Shown piece by piece: positions 11,183 to 22,398 of a DNA stretch of 64,000 nucleotides. A program made the translations under genes and the position numbers. Location of the stretch: the NCBI GenBank assembly GCA_030522415.1, contig CM060126.1, positions 6,536,645-6,600,644 on the forward strand, written 5' to 3'. Every line of letters begins with the position of its first letter. Positions within the stretch are counted from its first letter, which is position 1. The notes beneath the pieces are model-generated. The model searched no databases, was not told where the DNA came from, and saw nothing but the letters and a program-made list of their open reading frames with translations. The stretch comes from Channallabes apus. Taxonomy: Eukaryota; Chordata; Actinopteri; Siluriformes; Clariidae.

Positions 11183-11285
11183 TATATGCTCTGCCTCGTG
11201 CCCTAAGTCTCCTGGGATCGGTTTCAGGCCCCTCGCGACTCTGAATACAGGATACAGCGGTATAGATGATGATTGAGTGAGTAAG
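11183..11285 (+). mobile_element. 3' fragment of family A SINE
   Basis: It reads CTCTGCCTCGTGCCCTAAGT, then CCTGGGATCGGTTTCAGGCC, and ends in ATACAGCGGTATAGATGATG. This is the 3' third of the SINE, with the head missing. Confidence 0.8.
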
Positions 11286-11389
11286 TAAGTCAATATGTAA
11301 AATTAAAGGCAAATTAAATCTGTAAATAATCTCTCCATAAAAACTATTTCCTCATAAGAAATCACAGCTATATTTAAGAATTAAAATAA

Positions 11390-11432
11390 AAGGATAAGAT
11401 AAGAAGATAAGATAAGATAAGATAAGATAAGA
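11390..11432. repeat. (GATAA)n pentanucleotide repeat
   Basis: Eight or so GATAA units with one interruption. Confidence 0.85.
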
Positions 11433-11990
11433 TGAGACTAATCAGATGTAAACTCTTCAATTTGCTATGAAACATTAATATTGGACTTTGAAGCCATTAC
11501 AAAAGGTCATGTAGTCTGATTACAGATCTGCAGATCAATGGGAATGTCAGGGTAGAAACTGAAGCATATTTAGCGATGCACCCATCATGCACAAGCCTCT
11601 GGAAGCAGTGTTATGATCTTATCTGTGGTTGCTTCAATAAGCTTAGCAACATTACATGCCACTAAAGTGGTTTTGAAAACACGAGGAATCATTTTCTAAT
11701 CGGAGTTCTCCACTACATTGTATATTCTAATCAAAGCATAAGATTGTCGAATAAAATATTAAAATATTAGAATTTGCATATACGCCGTGTATATGCAAAG
11801 TGGAAACAAGAAACCTGAACTGACTCACATATATGAGAAAATGTGAAAATATCAGGAGCCAAGCTTGTATAGCTGACCATATATTATAATATGTGATATG
11901 ATGAGAATATACATTTCTACTTTGTCTTGTCTTTGGTCTGCTATTTCCTGATTGTATCTGCATAGAAAAGTAAAAAAAAAAAAAGTAATA

Positions 11991-11993
11991 AAA

Positions 11994-12087
<94 letters not shown>

Positions 12088-12088
12088 T
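11991..12088. repeat. poly(A)-(TA)n-poly(T) palindrome
   Basis: About 21 A, then about 29 TA units, then 19 T form one nearly perfect palindrome that could extrude as a hairpin. Confidence 0.9.
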
Positions 12089-12221
12089 ACTTTAATGTAC
12101 AATATATAGTAGTTTTTTGTGTCAGTATATTGTGTCATGTTTTTAACTCTTTAAAACTGTTTCCAAATTCCTGCTGTCGTATAATTTTGTAGAACTTTTT
12201 AGGAGTTTTCAGAATTGTTTT

Positions 12222-12349
12222 GAACTTTCTAGAACATTCTGGACAGCATTTTTTAAGTATTACAGAAGTTTCTGGAATTTATGAGAACTTACTCGAACAT
12301 TCCAGAAGCTTCCAATTTTCTTGAATTTCTATAACTTTCTAGAACATTT
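12222..12349. other. cluster of heat-shock-element-like arrays
   Basis: The segment holds several alternating GAA/TTC pentamer arrays in correct 5-bp phase: GAActTTCtaGAAcaTTC at 12222-12239, GAAgtTTCtgGAA at 12265-12277, GAAcaTTCcaGAAgcTTC at 12295-12312, TTCttGAA at 12318-12325 and TTCtaGAA at 12337-12344. Three or more inverted pentamers is the binding consensus for heat-shock factor. It could instead be a decayed decamer repeat. No gene starts nearby. Confidence 0.5.
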
Positions 12350-12547
12350 ATAGCAGTACTGTATAAACATAAAAATGTGAGCTCAACAGTTCAAAAACAA
12401 TGTTTAAAGGAAATTGGACCCATTTTATAACTTTTCTAGGTGTAAGCTAATAGGATATACAATTACTATTGAATGATAAAAAATGTCTTACATTGTGTAA
12501 TTCAATGCACTTTAATTTATTAACAATGTTCTAATAAGATTATCTCG

Positions 12548-12800
12548 CTCACTTTCTTTCAGTAACTGCTTAATCCTGGTCAGGGTTGCAGTGGATCCAT
12601 TCATTCATACCTGCCAATTTATCAGCGACTCCTTGTGCATGCTTGCATGTTTTGGGACAGTGACCAGAAACCAGAGAAGACAGCAGAGCCAGGGAGAACG
12701 GACAATCTGCTCAAACATTAACCTGAGCTCAGACCTGAACCCAGGACACTGATGCTGTGAGATGGCGCTGCTATCCACTGCACCACACTGCTGCCCAAAA
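12548..12800 (-). mobile_element. SINE of a second related family (family C)
   Basis: Read on the minus strand it begins GGGCAGCAGTGTGGTGCAGT, has GTCCTGGGTTCAGGTCTGAG as a decayed box B, then CGTTCTCCCTGG, and ends near CCCTGACCAGGATTAAGCAG. The architecture is as in family A but the sequence differs. A partial relative is at 30475-30630. Confidence 0.65.
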
Positions 12801-13828
12801 AGATTCTGTTGAGTTAAATTTAACATGAACTGATGTATTTTAGTCAGGATTGTGTAACAACAATTGTTTTTTTTTTTTAATCCTTAAAGTTGTTATTTCT
12901 GTAACACAATAAGGTCACATCTCCCTGCAAATAAAATGTTTTATTTGGTTATTGCTTTCGACTGGCTTGGAGTGTGGAGGAGCAAGCTCAGTGAGAAAGT
13001 GCTTATGCTAGATCTGTCTGTTGCGTCTTTAGATGCAGGCTCTTTTCCGGGTACCCTGTGTCCCCATGTCATAGGTGTGTAGTGAATTTGTGTGCTGCTT
13101 TATGCGGTGCTATCATGTTGCTTCTGTATGCAACAGCACTGCTATTGTCAAGACTTCCTGCTGAGCTTTTGCTGAATACTAAATATTTCCAAACTTTTTA
13201 CTCACAGCTTTCTTTTTTTTTATTTACACCCCTTATAGAAATGAATTTAGGTACAATTTAGCACAATTAACTTGGGCATATATTTTACCAACATTATAAA
13301 CGAATTAATGTCATAAATAGACCCCATCATTGGTTATTTTAATATAATAATATACATGGTGTGTTATTCCTTACTTATGGTACTTTGGGAAACATTTAAA
13401 AAAAAAAACGAAATGTATTTTTCCATGACTTTCCATGAATGAGGAAAAGTAATCATCATTTAGATGACACTGGATGGCACAGACTCTTCTTCCCATGCCC
13501 TATGATTTGCATATTAGTAAGAAGAGGATTTTAATTTTGCTAAATATGTGTTCGTTTGTGTGAATTTGTAGGAGGATAACAACAGTGTTTTTCCTTCTAT
13601 ATTTACATCTGTTACATAACTAAGCAGAGACAGTGGCTGGCTGTAGTAGGAGTGAGGCAGCTCAGCTATTCTGTGCTCTCTATTCAGCCAATACTTATAT
13701 ATCTGTGGTTTGCTGAAGTTTTTATCCACCAGGGAATAACCTATTTCGAATCTCAAATCTTTTACCTGTCAATACTTTCTCAATTATTCCGGTCAAATGG
13801 TGCTTATTTATGAAGCCCAAAATAAATA

Positions 13829-13900
13829 TACATACATACATACATACATACATACATACATACATACATACATACATACATACATACATACATACATACA
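13829..13900. repeat. (CATA)n microsatellite
   Basis: About 18 CATA units. Confidence 0.95.
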
Positions 13901-14287
13901 GTACATACATAAAAAAGTTCACTATCCCCAATATTGGTAATCACATAAGACAATAAAATTTGGGGAACTGCATTTTATGGCAAAAGCCTGTTCTGTGAAG
14001 TTGTAGTAGCTGACAAATGCAGGCGACGAACATCATTTGTAGATCTAATCAATACAAAGCTGATTAGATCTCAGCACTACACAGTAGAGTGGGAAGGAAG
14101 TTGTTGATTATGTAACAACCACAATGTGTCAAAAAATACAAAAGCCAACATTTATCAGTTATAGATGATATTGCACATTAGAGTGGTGGCTCATTGGTTG
14201 TGACAATATGTTCAACAGGTATCCTGTAAGGTGTCCTGGGATGTGTGAGAAAAAAACGAATCACTCTCTATAATGTTTATCATGTAC

Positions 14288-14590
14288 AAGGTCAAGAATA
14301 GGCTGGGTCCTGTCCCAGGGGACCTGGGGAACAAGGCAGAGTAAACCCAGGATGGAGTGCCAATCAAGTGCGGAGCACACAAGCAGACATACTCACTCAC
14401 ACACTCCGGGCAATTTGGTAACACAAATTAGACTAATATGCTTATCTACGGACTGTGGGGGGAAACTGGAGTACTCAGAGGAAACCCACCAAGCACAGGG
14501 AGAACATGCAAACTTCATATACACAGACCTAAGACAGGAATGGAACCATCAAGCCTGGAGGTCCGAGGCCATGGTGCTAACCACTACAAG
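14288..14590 (-). mobile_element. diverged family A SINE
   Basis: The plus-strand text CTGTCCCAGGGGACCTGGGG, GGAGTGCCAATCAAG and AAACCCACCAAGCACAGGGA are decayed family A body words in antisense. The head end reads GGTGCTAACCACTAC. There is no clear target duplication. Confidence 0.8.
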
Positions 14591-14599
14591 AAAAAGAAA

Positions 14600-16119
14600 A
14601 CAATCCAATCTAAATCTTTATCTAACAACTTCTTGTTTTTGGTGATGTTAGTTGAAATCTGTTGACATTTTGCCTTTTTTTATTTTATTTTTTTACATAA
14701 TACCATATTTTTTAACAGTCATACAAAGGTATTTTTTGTGGACGATACTGATACACTCTTCCACATTTCCATCTAAATAAATAAAAGAAAGGTTTTGTCT
14801 GTATATTGGTCAGAACTTGGTCTTTTAATGATCTATACATTCCATACACCAGGACCCAAAACCAATCTCAGAATTTTTTCTGTCTGTACATATGTCTGTC
14901 CAGCCAGATTTTGTCACAGCAAAACTGGGTAGTCAAAATTTAATCAAACTTTTTCAGTACTAATTATCTGCCTGAAGTTTAACCTTAAAATAAGTTACTA
15001 ACAATGTAAACAATAGCACCAATAGATTTTAATTTTAAAAACTAAACTGAATATTTTTCCTGGGATTAGTTAATATTTTCAGCTCTGAAATAACCTTACT
15101 GACATAGGTAAATTTTAACATGCTGGAATAGTTTTAAGACAAAACTATCATCTACTATTTTGATATCTCATTTGTGATTTACTGTCCGATTACCGAACAG
15201 AGAGTATATTTGGCTGACGACAAAATACGTACAGTACAGTACAACAAGGTGTAAACATAAACGTTTTTACACAATCTTTCCCATTGACTGTAATAAGATG
15301 AAATGACAACAGATTCAAAATCTTGCTGTGAACTCTGTAAAATGTGTACAATTTTCCAATCCAGTGGAAACCAATACAGTATGATGTTCTCACACTAAAC
15401 AAAATGTTGTGAAGTTACAGTTTAAAAGTTCATCTTTGTTGCAGGAAGACATGTACGTGGACTTCAACCTGAAATTATAATAATATCACTGATTATATTA
15501 AAGCTGATCAGCTTATTTTTAGCAATAGCCTTTTGACAATTTCTACAAACTCTTTACCTGTCAATAGTTTTCTATATAGAGTAAAGTGTCCTTGCACAGG
15601 CTGTAATCAATGTGTTTATCAGCATGCGTGCTGTTGGCTGATAACACAAAACAATAATGGACTCCTGTCAATTAGGTTACTTGAAAATAGATATTATAGT
15701 ATCAGGCAGTATAGACTTTTTAAGTGGTATTAAGTGTAGACATCATGCCAGGGAATGTTACTCCACCTTATTTGAAATTACTGTAGTACTGTAGGTTGTT
15801 TACTTCAATTTGTGGTTTATGTTTTGGATCTTTACTATTGAAAGATACAATGTGAAACAATGTTACCAACTTTCCTCAGAACTTAAGTACTTAATACTAA
15901 AATTAAAGAAGTATCCTACTAGTTTTAAGTCCTGGGGAAGGTTAGTAACATTGTTTCAATACAACTGTGCAAATAAGACAGAGATAAAGTCATCATGCAA
16001 AGTTATCCACACTATAACACTGTAACTAATAACGTCAGATTAACTGTTTGTCATATGATATATAGGTTATAGTAGGTTATATATATTGTATGCGTTATTT
16101 TGTATTCTAAATAGAAGCC
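14600..16119. other. AT-rich intergenic DNA upstream of dscaml1
   Basis: No gene, RNA or recognised repeat is seen. Base composition shifts sharply to GC/CpG-rich at about 16120, where the dscaml1 promoter region begins. Confidence 0.5.
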
Positions 16120-16185
16120 CACCGACCGCGCGCGCGGGTGTTTGAAAGACATGAGAAAGAGAATCCTGTAGCGTACGCACGCACG

Positions 16186-16231
<46 letters not shown>

Positions 16232-16696
16232 TTCACTACACGTAAAGTTCTTGGTCCAGGTGATGCTTGACTCGCGCTCTCTCCAGGACACCCCCCCCCC
16301 CACACACACACACACACACACATAGCAGCAGCGCATCAGCCAGACACCTGAGTTGTTACGCACACCACACATTCCACGTTCCTCCTTTTCTTTCGGCTTA
16401 TAAGCAGCCACGGCACTCCACGCGCTTGTCCTCTTCGCCTCACACGCTCCTGCGGTCTCTTTCGCTCTCCGTGCTGCGCCGGGGAGCACCACTCCACCGG
16501 ATCGATGACGTTTCCACGGAGGAGTGACCAAACCCGCCCCTGCTTTTCGGCGCTAGGGAGTCTGAGTCTAGGGCTGGAGAGATCGCCGGGGAGCATCGCC
16601 ACCACTCCTGCACGGAGCCTCGCCTGGCCAAGCACTGCAACGTGCACACGTCGGGATTGCACAAAATTCCTGAGAAATATACCTGCTATTTATGGC
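16120..16696 (+). promoter_or_regulatory. dscaml1: CpG-rich promoter and 5' UTR of dscaml1
   Basis: This block is far richer in CG dinucleotides than its surroundings and lies directly before the dscaml1 start codon, as expected for a CpG-island promoter. It includes alternating CG/CA dinucleotides (16177-16227), a C-tract followed by (CA)n (16289-16322), and a unique GC-rich stretch (16340-16660) that probably contains the transcription start and 5' UTR. From 16505 the frame of the main start codon is open without a stop for 64 codons. The exact start site cannot be placed without transcript data. Confidence 0.65.
16177..16227. repeat. (CG)n/(CA)n dinucleotide tract in the promoter
   Basis: Alternating purine-pyrimidine GC units pass into about 17 CA units. 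Such tracts are prone to Z-DNA formation. A second tract of C residues and CA units is at 16289-16322. Confidence 0.9.
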
Positions 16697-16706
16697 ATGT
16701 GGCTGA
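16692..16706 (+). other. four-codon upstream ORF overlapping the dscaml1 start
   Basis: ATG GCA TGT GGC TGA begins five bases before the main ATG, in a different frame, and overlaps it. The context before this ATG is weak (TTT), so leaky scanning to the main start is likely. Function is inference only. Confidence 0.45.
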
Positions 16707-16739
16707 TAACATTACTCCTGCTTTATTCTTTTAAAGAAG
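16697..16739 (+). CDS. dscaml1: DSCAML1 exon 1: start codon and signal peptide
   Basis: The exon encodes MWLITLLLLYSFKE plus the first base of a valine codon and ends at a consensus GTGAGT donor. The short hydrophobic core (LITLLLLYSF) is a secretory signal peptide. It closely resembles the MWLVTFLLLL start of mammalian DSCAML1 as I remember it. DSCAML1 is a single-pass homophilic cell-adhesion receptor of the Ig superfamily, acting in neurite self-avoidance, synaptic lamination and cell spacing in retina and brain. This ATG is chosen because it begins the signal peptide directly and has a purine at -3. An in-frame ATG at 16505 would add 64 residues. The next exon is 17.2 kb downstream and joins in the correct phase. 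Confidence 0.9.
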
Positions 16740-17794
16740 GTGAGTGGCCAGCGTAAAGCTTTAGTATCAATACATCAATAGATCAATCAGGTTCAGTGTT
16801 ATTATCATACCTTCAAAGAAAAAAAGGAAAGGAAAAAAATAACCAATGTTTCTTTTTGTATGACACGATGTAAAATGCCTGTAATTTCTATAATAAGTGT
16901 TGTAAGGATCTGTGGTTTTATAAAGCTATATCTTCTTTCCGAAAGTTTAGAAGTTGATATTCGCTCGAACACTTCGAAAAGTTTGTGAAAATTGAATTTT
17001 TGCGATGAAATATTTGGATGTCGTGAAGATAAAGTGATAAACGTGGTTTTCAGAGGCTGAGGATGCTTTGCATGTTCCAGTGCGCTTTCTCATAATGGCG
17101 CGATTTGGGTACGCGATACGAATATGGACGTGGAGTCATAATTGTGTACGACATAAAGCAGGAAAACTGTTTCTTTTGGTTGTTTTTTTAGGCGCTGGCG
17201 TTCTGTTATAGATTGCACATGTGTATGTGTAGAGTTGTTTACACGAAAGATGTGGAGTTTTGCTACTGAAGTGTGAATATGATTTGTCCTGAACCTACTT
17301 AATCAGTAACAAGAGGTATAATTCCTCCGTTTGTCGCATTCGATTTGGAAAGCTTATTCTGTTATCGTACGAATCTTTTATCTAAAGACTTTTCGTGCTT
17401 GATCCATGTTGAAAAACGGAGATGTTTTGATTGTGTTTGTCTCCAAGTAAGACCATGGCTTTCTCTGCATATTTTTTTCCTCTGAAAACAACAGCATTTG
17501 CAGCCCCATTTCCAATTAGTGGTGGTGCAATTAGTGGTCCTCCATTTTCTATGCCAACAGATTCTTTATCTAGATAGTGTTGCTGATAATGAACTTCGTA
17601 TTAGAGCAAGGTGAATTTGTGCTCATAGATCTTTTTTTTTTTTTTTACATTTGCATGATTTAAGATTACACTGTTTTTGTAAAGATTGAGTGTTATTTTA
17701 AGATTTCTGAACATTTTGGGTTTTGACAGCGCCCATCCCCCTCTCCTCTTCTCTCTTCTCACCTCTCTTTTCCAATCTGCCCCAAAATTATTTT

Positions 17795-17797
<3 letters not shown>

Positions 17798-17877
<80 letters not shown>
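17798..17877. repeat. (TA)n microsatellite
   Basis: About 40 TA units in intron 1. Confidence 0.95.
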
Positions 17878-17879
<2 letters not shown>

Positions 17880-18052
17880 TTTGAGTTTTTAAGGATACTT
17901 CTTTTTTGGTGTTGATCCAGTCAGGTGTTCCTAAAAACAGTTCACACCATACATATAGGAGACTGGTATTCCCAGTTTGCACTTGGAGTATTTTATCTGT
18001 TATACTTATGTTTGAACCGTTTCTCATAAGGTGAAATGCTGTTGAAATCAAG

Positions 18053-18078
18053 TCTCTCTCTCTCTCTCTCTCTCTTTC
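18053..18078. repeat. (TC)n microsatellite
   Basis: About 12 TC units with a trailing interruption. Confidence 0.85.
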
Positions 18079-18775
18079 TCACTCTCTCTGTGAGAAGTAG
18101 GAGGAGGGGGTGCATTTGGGCGTAAAGTGTGGTGAAATGGGACGTGGTGGATGCAGAGGACGAAAACAAACATTTCTTTATAATCTTGTTTTACATTTTC
18201 TGATTTTTTCCCCCCCTGTTTTATGTTATTAGAATTGTTATTAAGCTTAAAACTATTTTTAAAATCTATATATTACGAGGGGGTGCGTTGGATAGCTGAG
18301 AGTGAATGTGAATTTAACATTAATTATCATACATGCATATGCATTAGGACTGCGTATTTTTTTAGACTGGGCAGCGCCTCCTTTTTTTCTCACCTACAAG
18401 GAGTCTTAGCAAATACAGTAGGTCGTTTAACGCTTTTTAATCTGATAATAAAAACCTGCGCTTTTTTTTTGTTTGAACCTATTTTTAGTCACGTCTTCTT
18501 TCTTCTTCTTTTTTTTCTTTTTTTTTTTTTTAAATAACATGTTGAGTAAACAACATAAACGTGTGTAGGCTACTTGAGAGATGAGAAGCTGCACACCTGA
18601 ACCCCATAGTGAGGGCGGGAGAGAGGCTCAGTCCGCGCTCATCCACTGTGCCGGGGCCAGACTGCGCGGAAACCGAGCGGCACATGCAATGATAAGCGCA
18701 CCAAGGGGTGCTGCAACCTTGCATATGGAAATTTCCATTGTTTCATTTCCGTTTTCATGTGAATAATCATAATAA

Positions 18776-18782
18776 TAAAAAC

Positions 18783-18823
<41 letters not shown>

Positions 18824-18852
18824 TAATAATAATAATTATTATAATTATTATA
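18776..18852. repeat. (AAT)n microsatellite
   Basis: An imperfect AAT array that passes into ATT, so its ends are complementary to each other. Poly-asparagine and poly-tyrosine frames across it are artefacts. Confidence 0.9.
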
Positions 18853-19082
18853 AAATCCTGCGTCTGAGGAGTACACGAGACTCCGTACAGGGTACAGAAT
18901 ATATATTCCGCGTATTAGGATAATTTTAGCACGAAGCCTCCTTGTTGCCAAGCTGTGGTGTGTTCATTGCAATGCGACAGGCCTCCAATCTGTCAGCAAT
19001 CTCAGTGCACACTGCAGATAGTAATTTATTCAAATTCAATGATTTATATTCATATCAAATTATTTTACTTAATTAAACTTAA

Positions 19083-19101
19083 ACACACACACACACACAC
19101 A
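19083..19101. repeat. (CA)n microsatellite
   Basis: About nine CA units. Confidence 0.85.
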
Positions 19102-19378
19102 CTCACAGACACAAATACCCAAACTGAACACTTTTTAGATGTATCCTTTAATGTTCACCTTTTAAAACAACTACAGCAGTATTCCATTCTTTTAAACTGA
19201 AGGCCTGTTTCGGAGCTGCAGTGTGCGCTTGAGTTCATTTTTTTTTATTTTTGAGTTCATTGTTCATGTATTTATTTTAAGGACCAGCTCTGTCACTGGG
19301 TCGTCATGGCGAATCCGATCTGATCCGATTTTCTGAGCATTTGTTTAAATGACAGTGAAACGTCAAGTGAAAGGCCAA

Positions 19379-19384
<6 letters not shown>

Positions 19385-19412
<28 letters not shown>
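19385..19412. repeat. (AAT)n microsatellite
   Basis: About nine AAT units. Confidence 0.85.
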
Positions 19413-19752
19413 GTAATGACCCAATACATATTTAATTAAATAATGCAATCCTTTTAATGCAGGCCTACTTTCCACCACCAGCATCTATCACTGTTCACCT
19501 GTCACCTGTCACCCCTGGCATCCTCGAGCTCGACCCCTTGTCGAAATATGCCACTCTGCTAACTCTGTCTTTCCTTTTCATTTCCTCTGCTCTTCCCAGC
19601 TGAGCAATTAGTACCGAGCTCTCCAGCATCCCCCACTCCAAAAGTAAATCAGGTCATTGGCCAATAAGGACTCTTTGAAAACGCTTTCATGATATACTTG
19701 GTGCAAAAAAAAAAGAAAAGAAAAAAAAGGAAGACACTTTACACTGTACATT

Positions 19753-19774
19753 ATCATCATCATCATCATCATCA
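19753..19774. repeat. (CAT)n microsatellite
   Basis: About seven CAT units; they read as poly-histidine in one frame, which is not evidence of a protein. Confidence 0.85.
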
Positions 19775-19970
19775 TGTTCCTTCCTCTCTTGTTCCTGGTC
19801 TATACTGCAAACTGCATTCGTGTATAGGAGCTTTCGCGCTCACTAGTTTCTTAGTCGTCTTTTATCATCGTAAACACCTCCTGGTAGACATAGATTAAAT
19901 GAATTTAACCGAAATGAAAGGACAACTATGGTTTTCTCTTCCACCTCTACTGTTTTTCATTGCAATGTTA

Positions 19971-19998
19971 AGTGTGTGTGTGTGTGTGTGTGTGTGTC
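19971..19998. repeat. (GT)n microsatellite
   Basis: About 13 GT units. Confidence 0.85.
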
Positions 19999-21214
19999 TT
20001 TGGCGATGTGGAGCGCACTCGCACAGCGCGCCCCTGACCACCTCTCAATCAAGCTATCCATTTTGCGCACGGTCCTGGGCGCGACCATGAACTCGTTTTA
20101 GGGTGAAACAGATGTGTTTTCAGATCTGCGTGCAAGATCTTGAGTCTGAGTGTCTGTCCATCTATATGTCTATTATAAAATTAACTATTCGGTTTAGTTT
20201 TAATGAGGATCAACCTAATTAGAAATTCGATTCTGTGGAATATATACATAATGGAATATGCCTCTAATGCAAAACATGCATGCATTTTTTTTTCATGCAT
20301 GCATGCAAAATTAACTACATGCTGGGAAGAATTTTAAAGGAAGTTAAGTAGTTTCTGTGAGGCTAGATCAAACATAAACCCATTCTTACTAGTTTTGATG
20401 ATACATATAATTTGATCTTGTTTAAGCCAGCACGTTTACATGCAAATGCCGTTTTAAATATATAATGCATATTTGCTATTCATTGTTTTCTTGTCATCAT
20501 ATCATATTTCAACAATACAGTGCTATAGTAGTTCAAATATATAGAAATTACGTTAAGTTGATCTAGTGTTCCAAGTTCTAATTGACAGTTTGAAAAAAGT
20601 AGAAACTGAAAGTAGGAATTAAGTTCTTTTTTCTCCATAATATTTATTGGCATTGATACCAGTAACATGTAAATGGACCATGGTAAGGACAGCCATTTGT
20701 CTTTAAAGTAGTGGATTAAATCATTTTGTGCAGGGTGTGGCTCCAGTATTCTTTATTGCCTACTATGACTGCGAATGTGTATCTGTGCAAGCATGAGCAA
20801 GAGGAGGAAAATTTGTAATGTGGTGAAGTGTTTGGGGGCAGGGTGTGAAAGTGTGTGTGTGTGTGTGTGTGCACGCGTGTGCATGTCTAAGCAAATGTAG
20901 ATGAGATGAGACTGAGAGAGCTGCATTATGCATAGTGGTTTACCATCTGTAATATGCTTGTGTCTTTACCTTAATACAAGCATACACACACAAATTACAT
21001 TTTGGGGTGTGTCAATGGTCAAATCAACTAAAAAAAATACATCCAGAGCCTTGAATGGCTTTAAATACGTAATTAATTTTCAACACATAGAGAGAAAAAC
21101 AAAGGTTTTTTTTTTTTATCATTACCTTCAGCATAACTGCTGCAGGTTAGAATGTGAAGGTTTTCACATACAGTAATGTTTCACATATTCTTACAATGAT
21201 ATAACAAATTAAAC

Positions 21215-22115
21215 AGCAAACTGCATGTAGTATAAGCCACCTTCAGCTTTGATTACAGAGTGCATTTTCTACATCTTTGTTGTGACAACCTTATGCAACA
21301 TCCCAATAATTGTTTTTATTCCAGAGTTCTTTATTGGATCTTTATTGATGACAGAAGAATCAAATGTCTAGCTAAAAAGTCTTCACAAGCACATCCCAAA
21401 TACTTACTGTACCCAGACTCTATGGGCTTAAGGTGAGGTCCCTGTGGTGGCCAACTCAGGACTGAAAATGATTCCTCATGCAGCTACTCTATCGCTCTTT
21501 CATAGTGTGAGCCAGATGAATTTTAGCATTGTTGTCCTGGCGTATGCCTGTGCACATCTGGAAAGAAAAATGCATTGATGTGATAACCAGGTCATTCAGT
21601 ATACTCAGGTCATCAGCTGATTTCATTTTATTGCCACATAACAATGCTGAGTCTAGACCTGTCCAACTGAAGTGACCCTGTATCATAACATTGCCTTTAG
21701 AGGTATTTTCAGTGGCCACTATGAATGATGGGTGCATCACTTCATGCGTTTCCCTTCTTACCCTGAAGCACCGATTTCTGTGGGATACATCTCTGTCCTG
21801 GGCCTGGATTGAATTAGACCTCTTGACCAACACTGTGCTACAAAGTCCGATATTTATCTTCCCAAGCAAATTCAAGCTGTTTTTCCAATTAGCATACGGT
21901 CACACAGCTGTTTAGTCCCAATCCTGTGAGTTCTCAGCACATTGCACACTTGGAAATGCTCTTATTTTGCCTATTAAACATACACATTATTTTTCATACT
22001 GTCAATTTTAATGATGCAACTTCACCAAACGTTTAAGTCACCTTAGATCTTAGATCTTTTTTTCCCCATATTTCTTCTGCAAAGTTGAAAGTTCTTAACC
22101 AAATTCTAGTAATTT
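21215..22115 (-). pseudogene. Tc1-like transposase pseudogene
   Basis: On the minus strand a broken transposase can be read. The segment MIQGHFSWTGLDSALLCGNK, then SADDLSILNDLV, then RQDNNAKIH corresponds to the central DDE-domain region of Tc1 transposases, where QDNNAKIH is the block around the second catalytic aspartate. Further out, TTCACCAAACGTTTAAGTCA (about 22021-22040) matches the N-terminal coding region of the same family in antisense. Stops and frameshifts make it inactive. It lies inside intron 1, opposite to dscaml1. Confidence 0.78.
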
Positions 22116-22212
22116 TAACTAGAATCTCCTTAGTTGTTTTCTTTGTTTCATGCAGGCCTTTCTGAAATACAGTACAATAAAAACAGTAACTTTTCCATGA
22201 CCACCTACATTT

Positions 22213-22398
22213 ATTTATATTACATTACAGCATTTGGCAGACGCTTTTATCTAGAGCGACTTACACTGTTATCTCATGATACATCTAAAGTTGTGGGTTA
22301 AGGGCCTTGCTCAAGGGCCCAGGCAGTGGAATTTGAACCAGGAACCTACAAATCACTAGCTCAATGCCTTAACCACTGAGCTACCCTCTCCACAAGAG
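22213..22398 (-). mobile_element. family B SINE, antisense
   Basis: The plus strand shows TACAGCATTTGGCAGACGCT, TTATCTAGAGCGACTTACAC, GGGCCTTGCTCAAGGGCCC, and finally CCTTAACCACTGAGCTACCC, the antisense of the tRNA-like head. It is full-length or nearly so. Confidence 0.8.

Noticed and set aside
16067..16531. 154-codon minus-strand open frame across the promoter
   Set aside because: Much of it is alternating Val/Cys from the (CA)n tract and the rest is GC-rich 5' region. No splice or conservation evidence.
19753..19774. Poly-histidine stretch
   Set aside because: It is a (CAT)n microsatellite with no surrounding gene.
21691..21915. Plus-strand frame MPLEVFSVATMND
   Set aside because: It is the antisense of the Tc1 transposase pseudogene.
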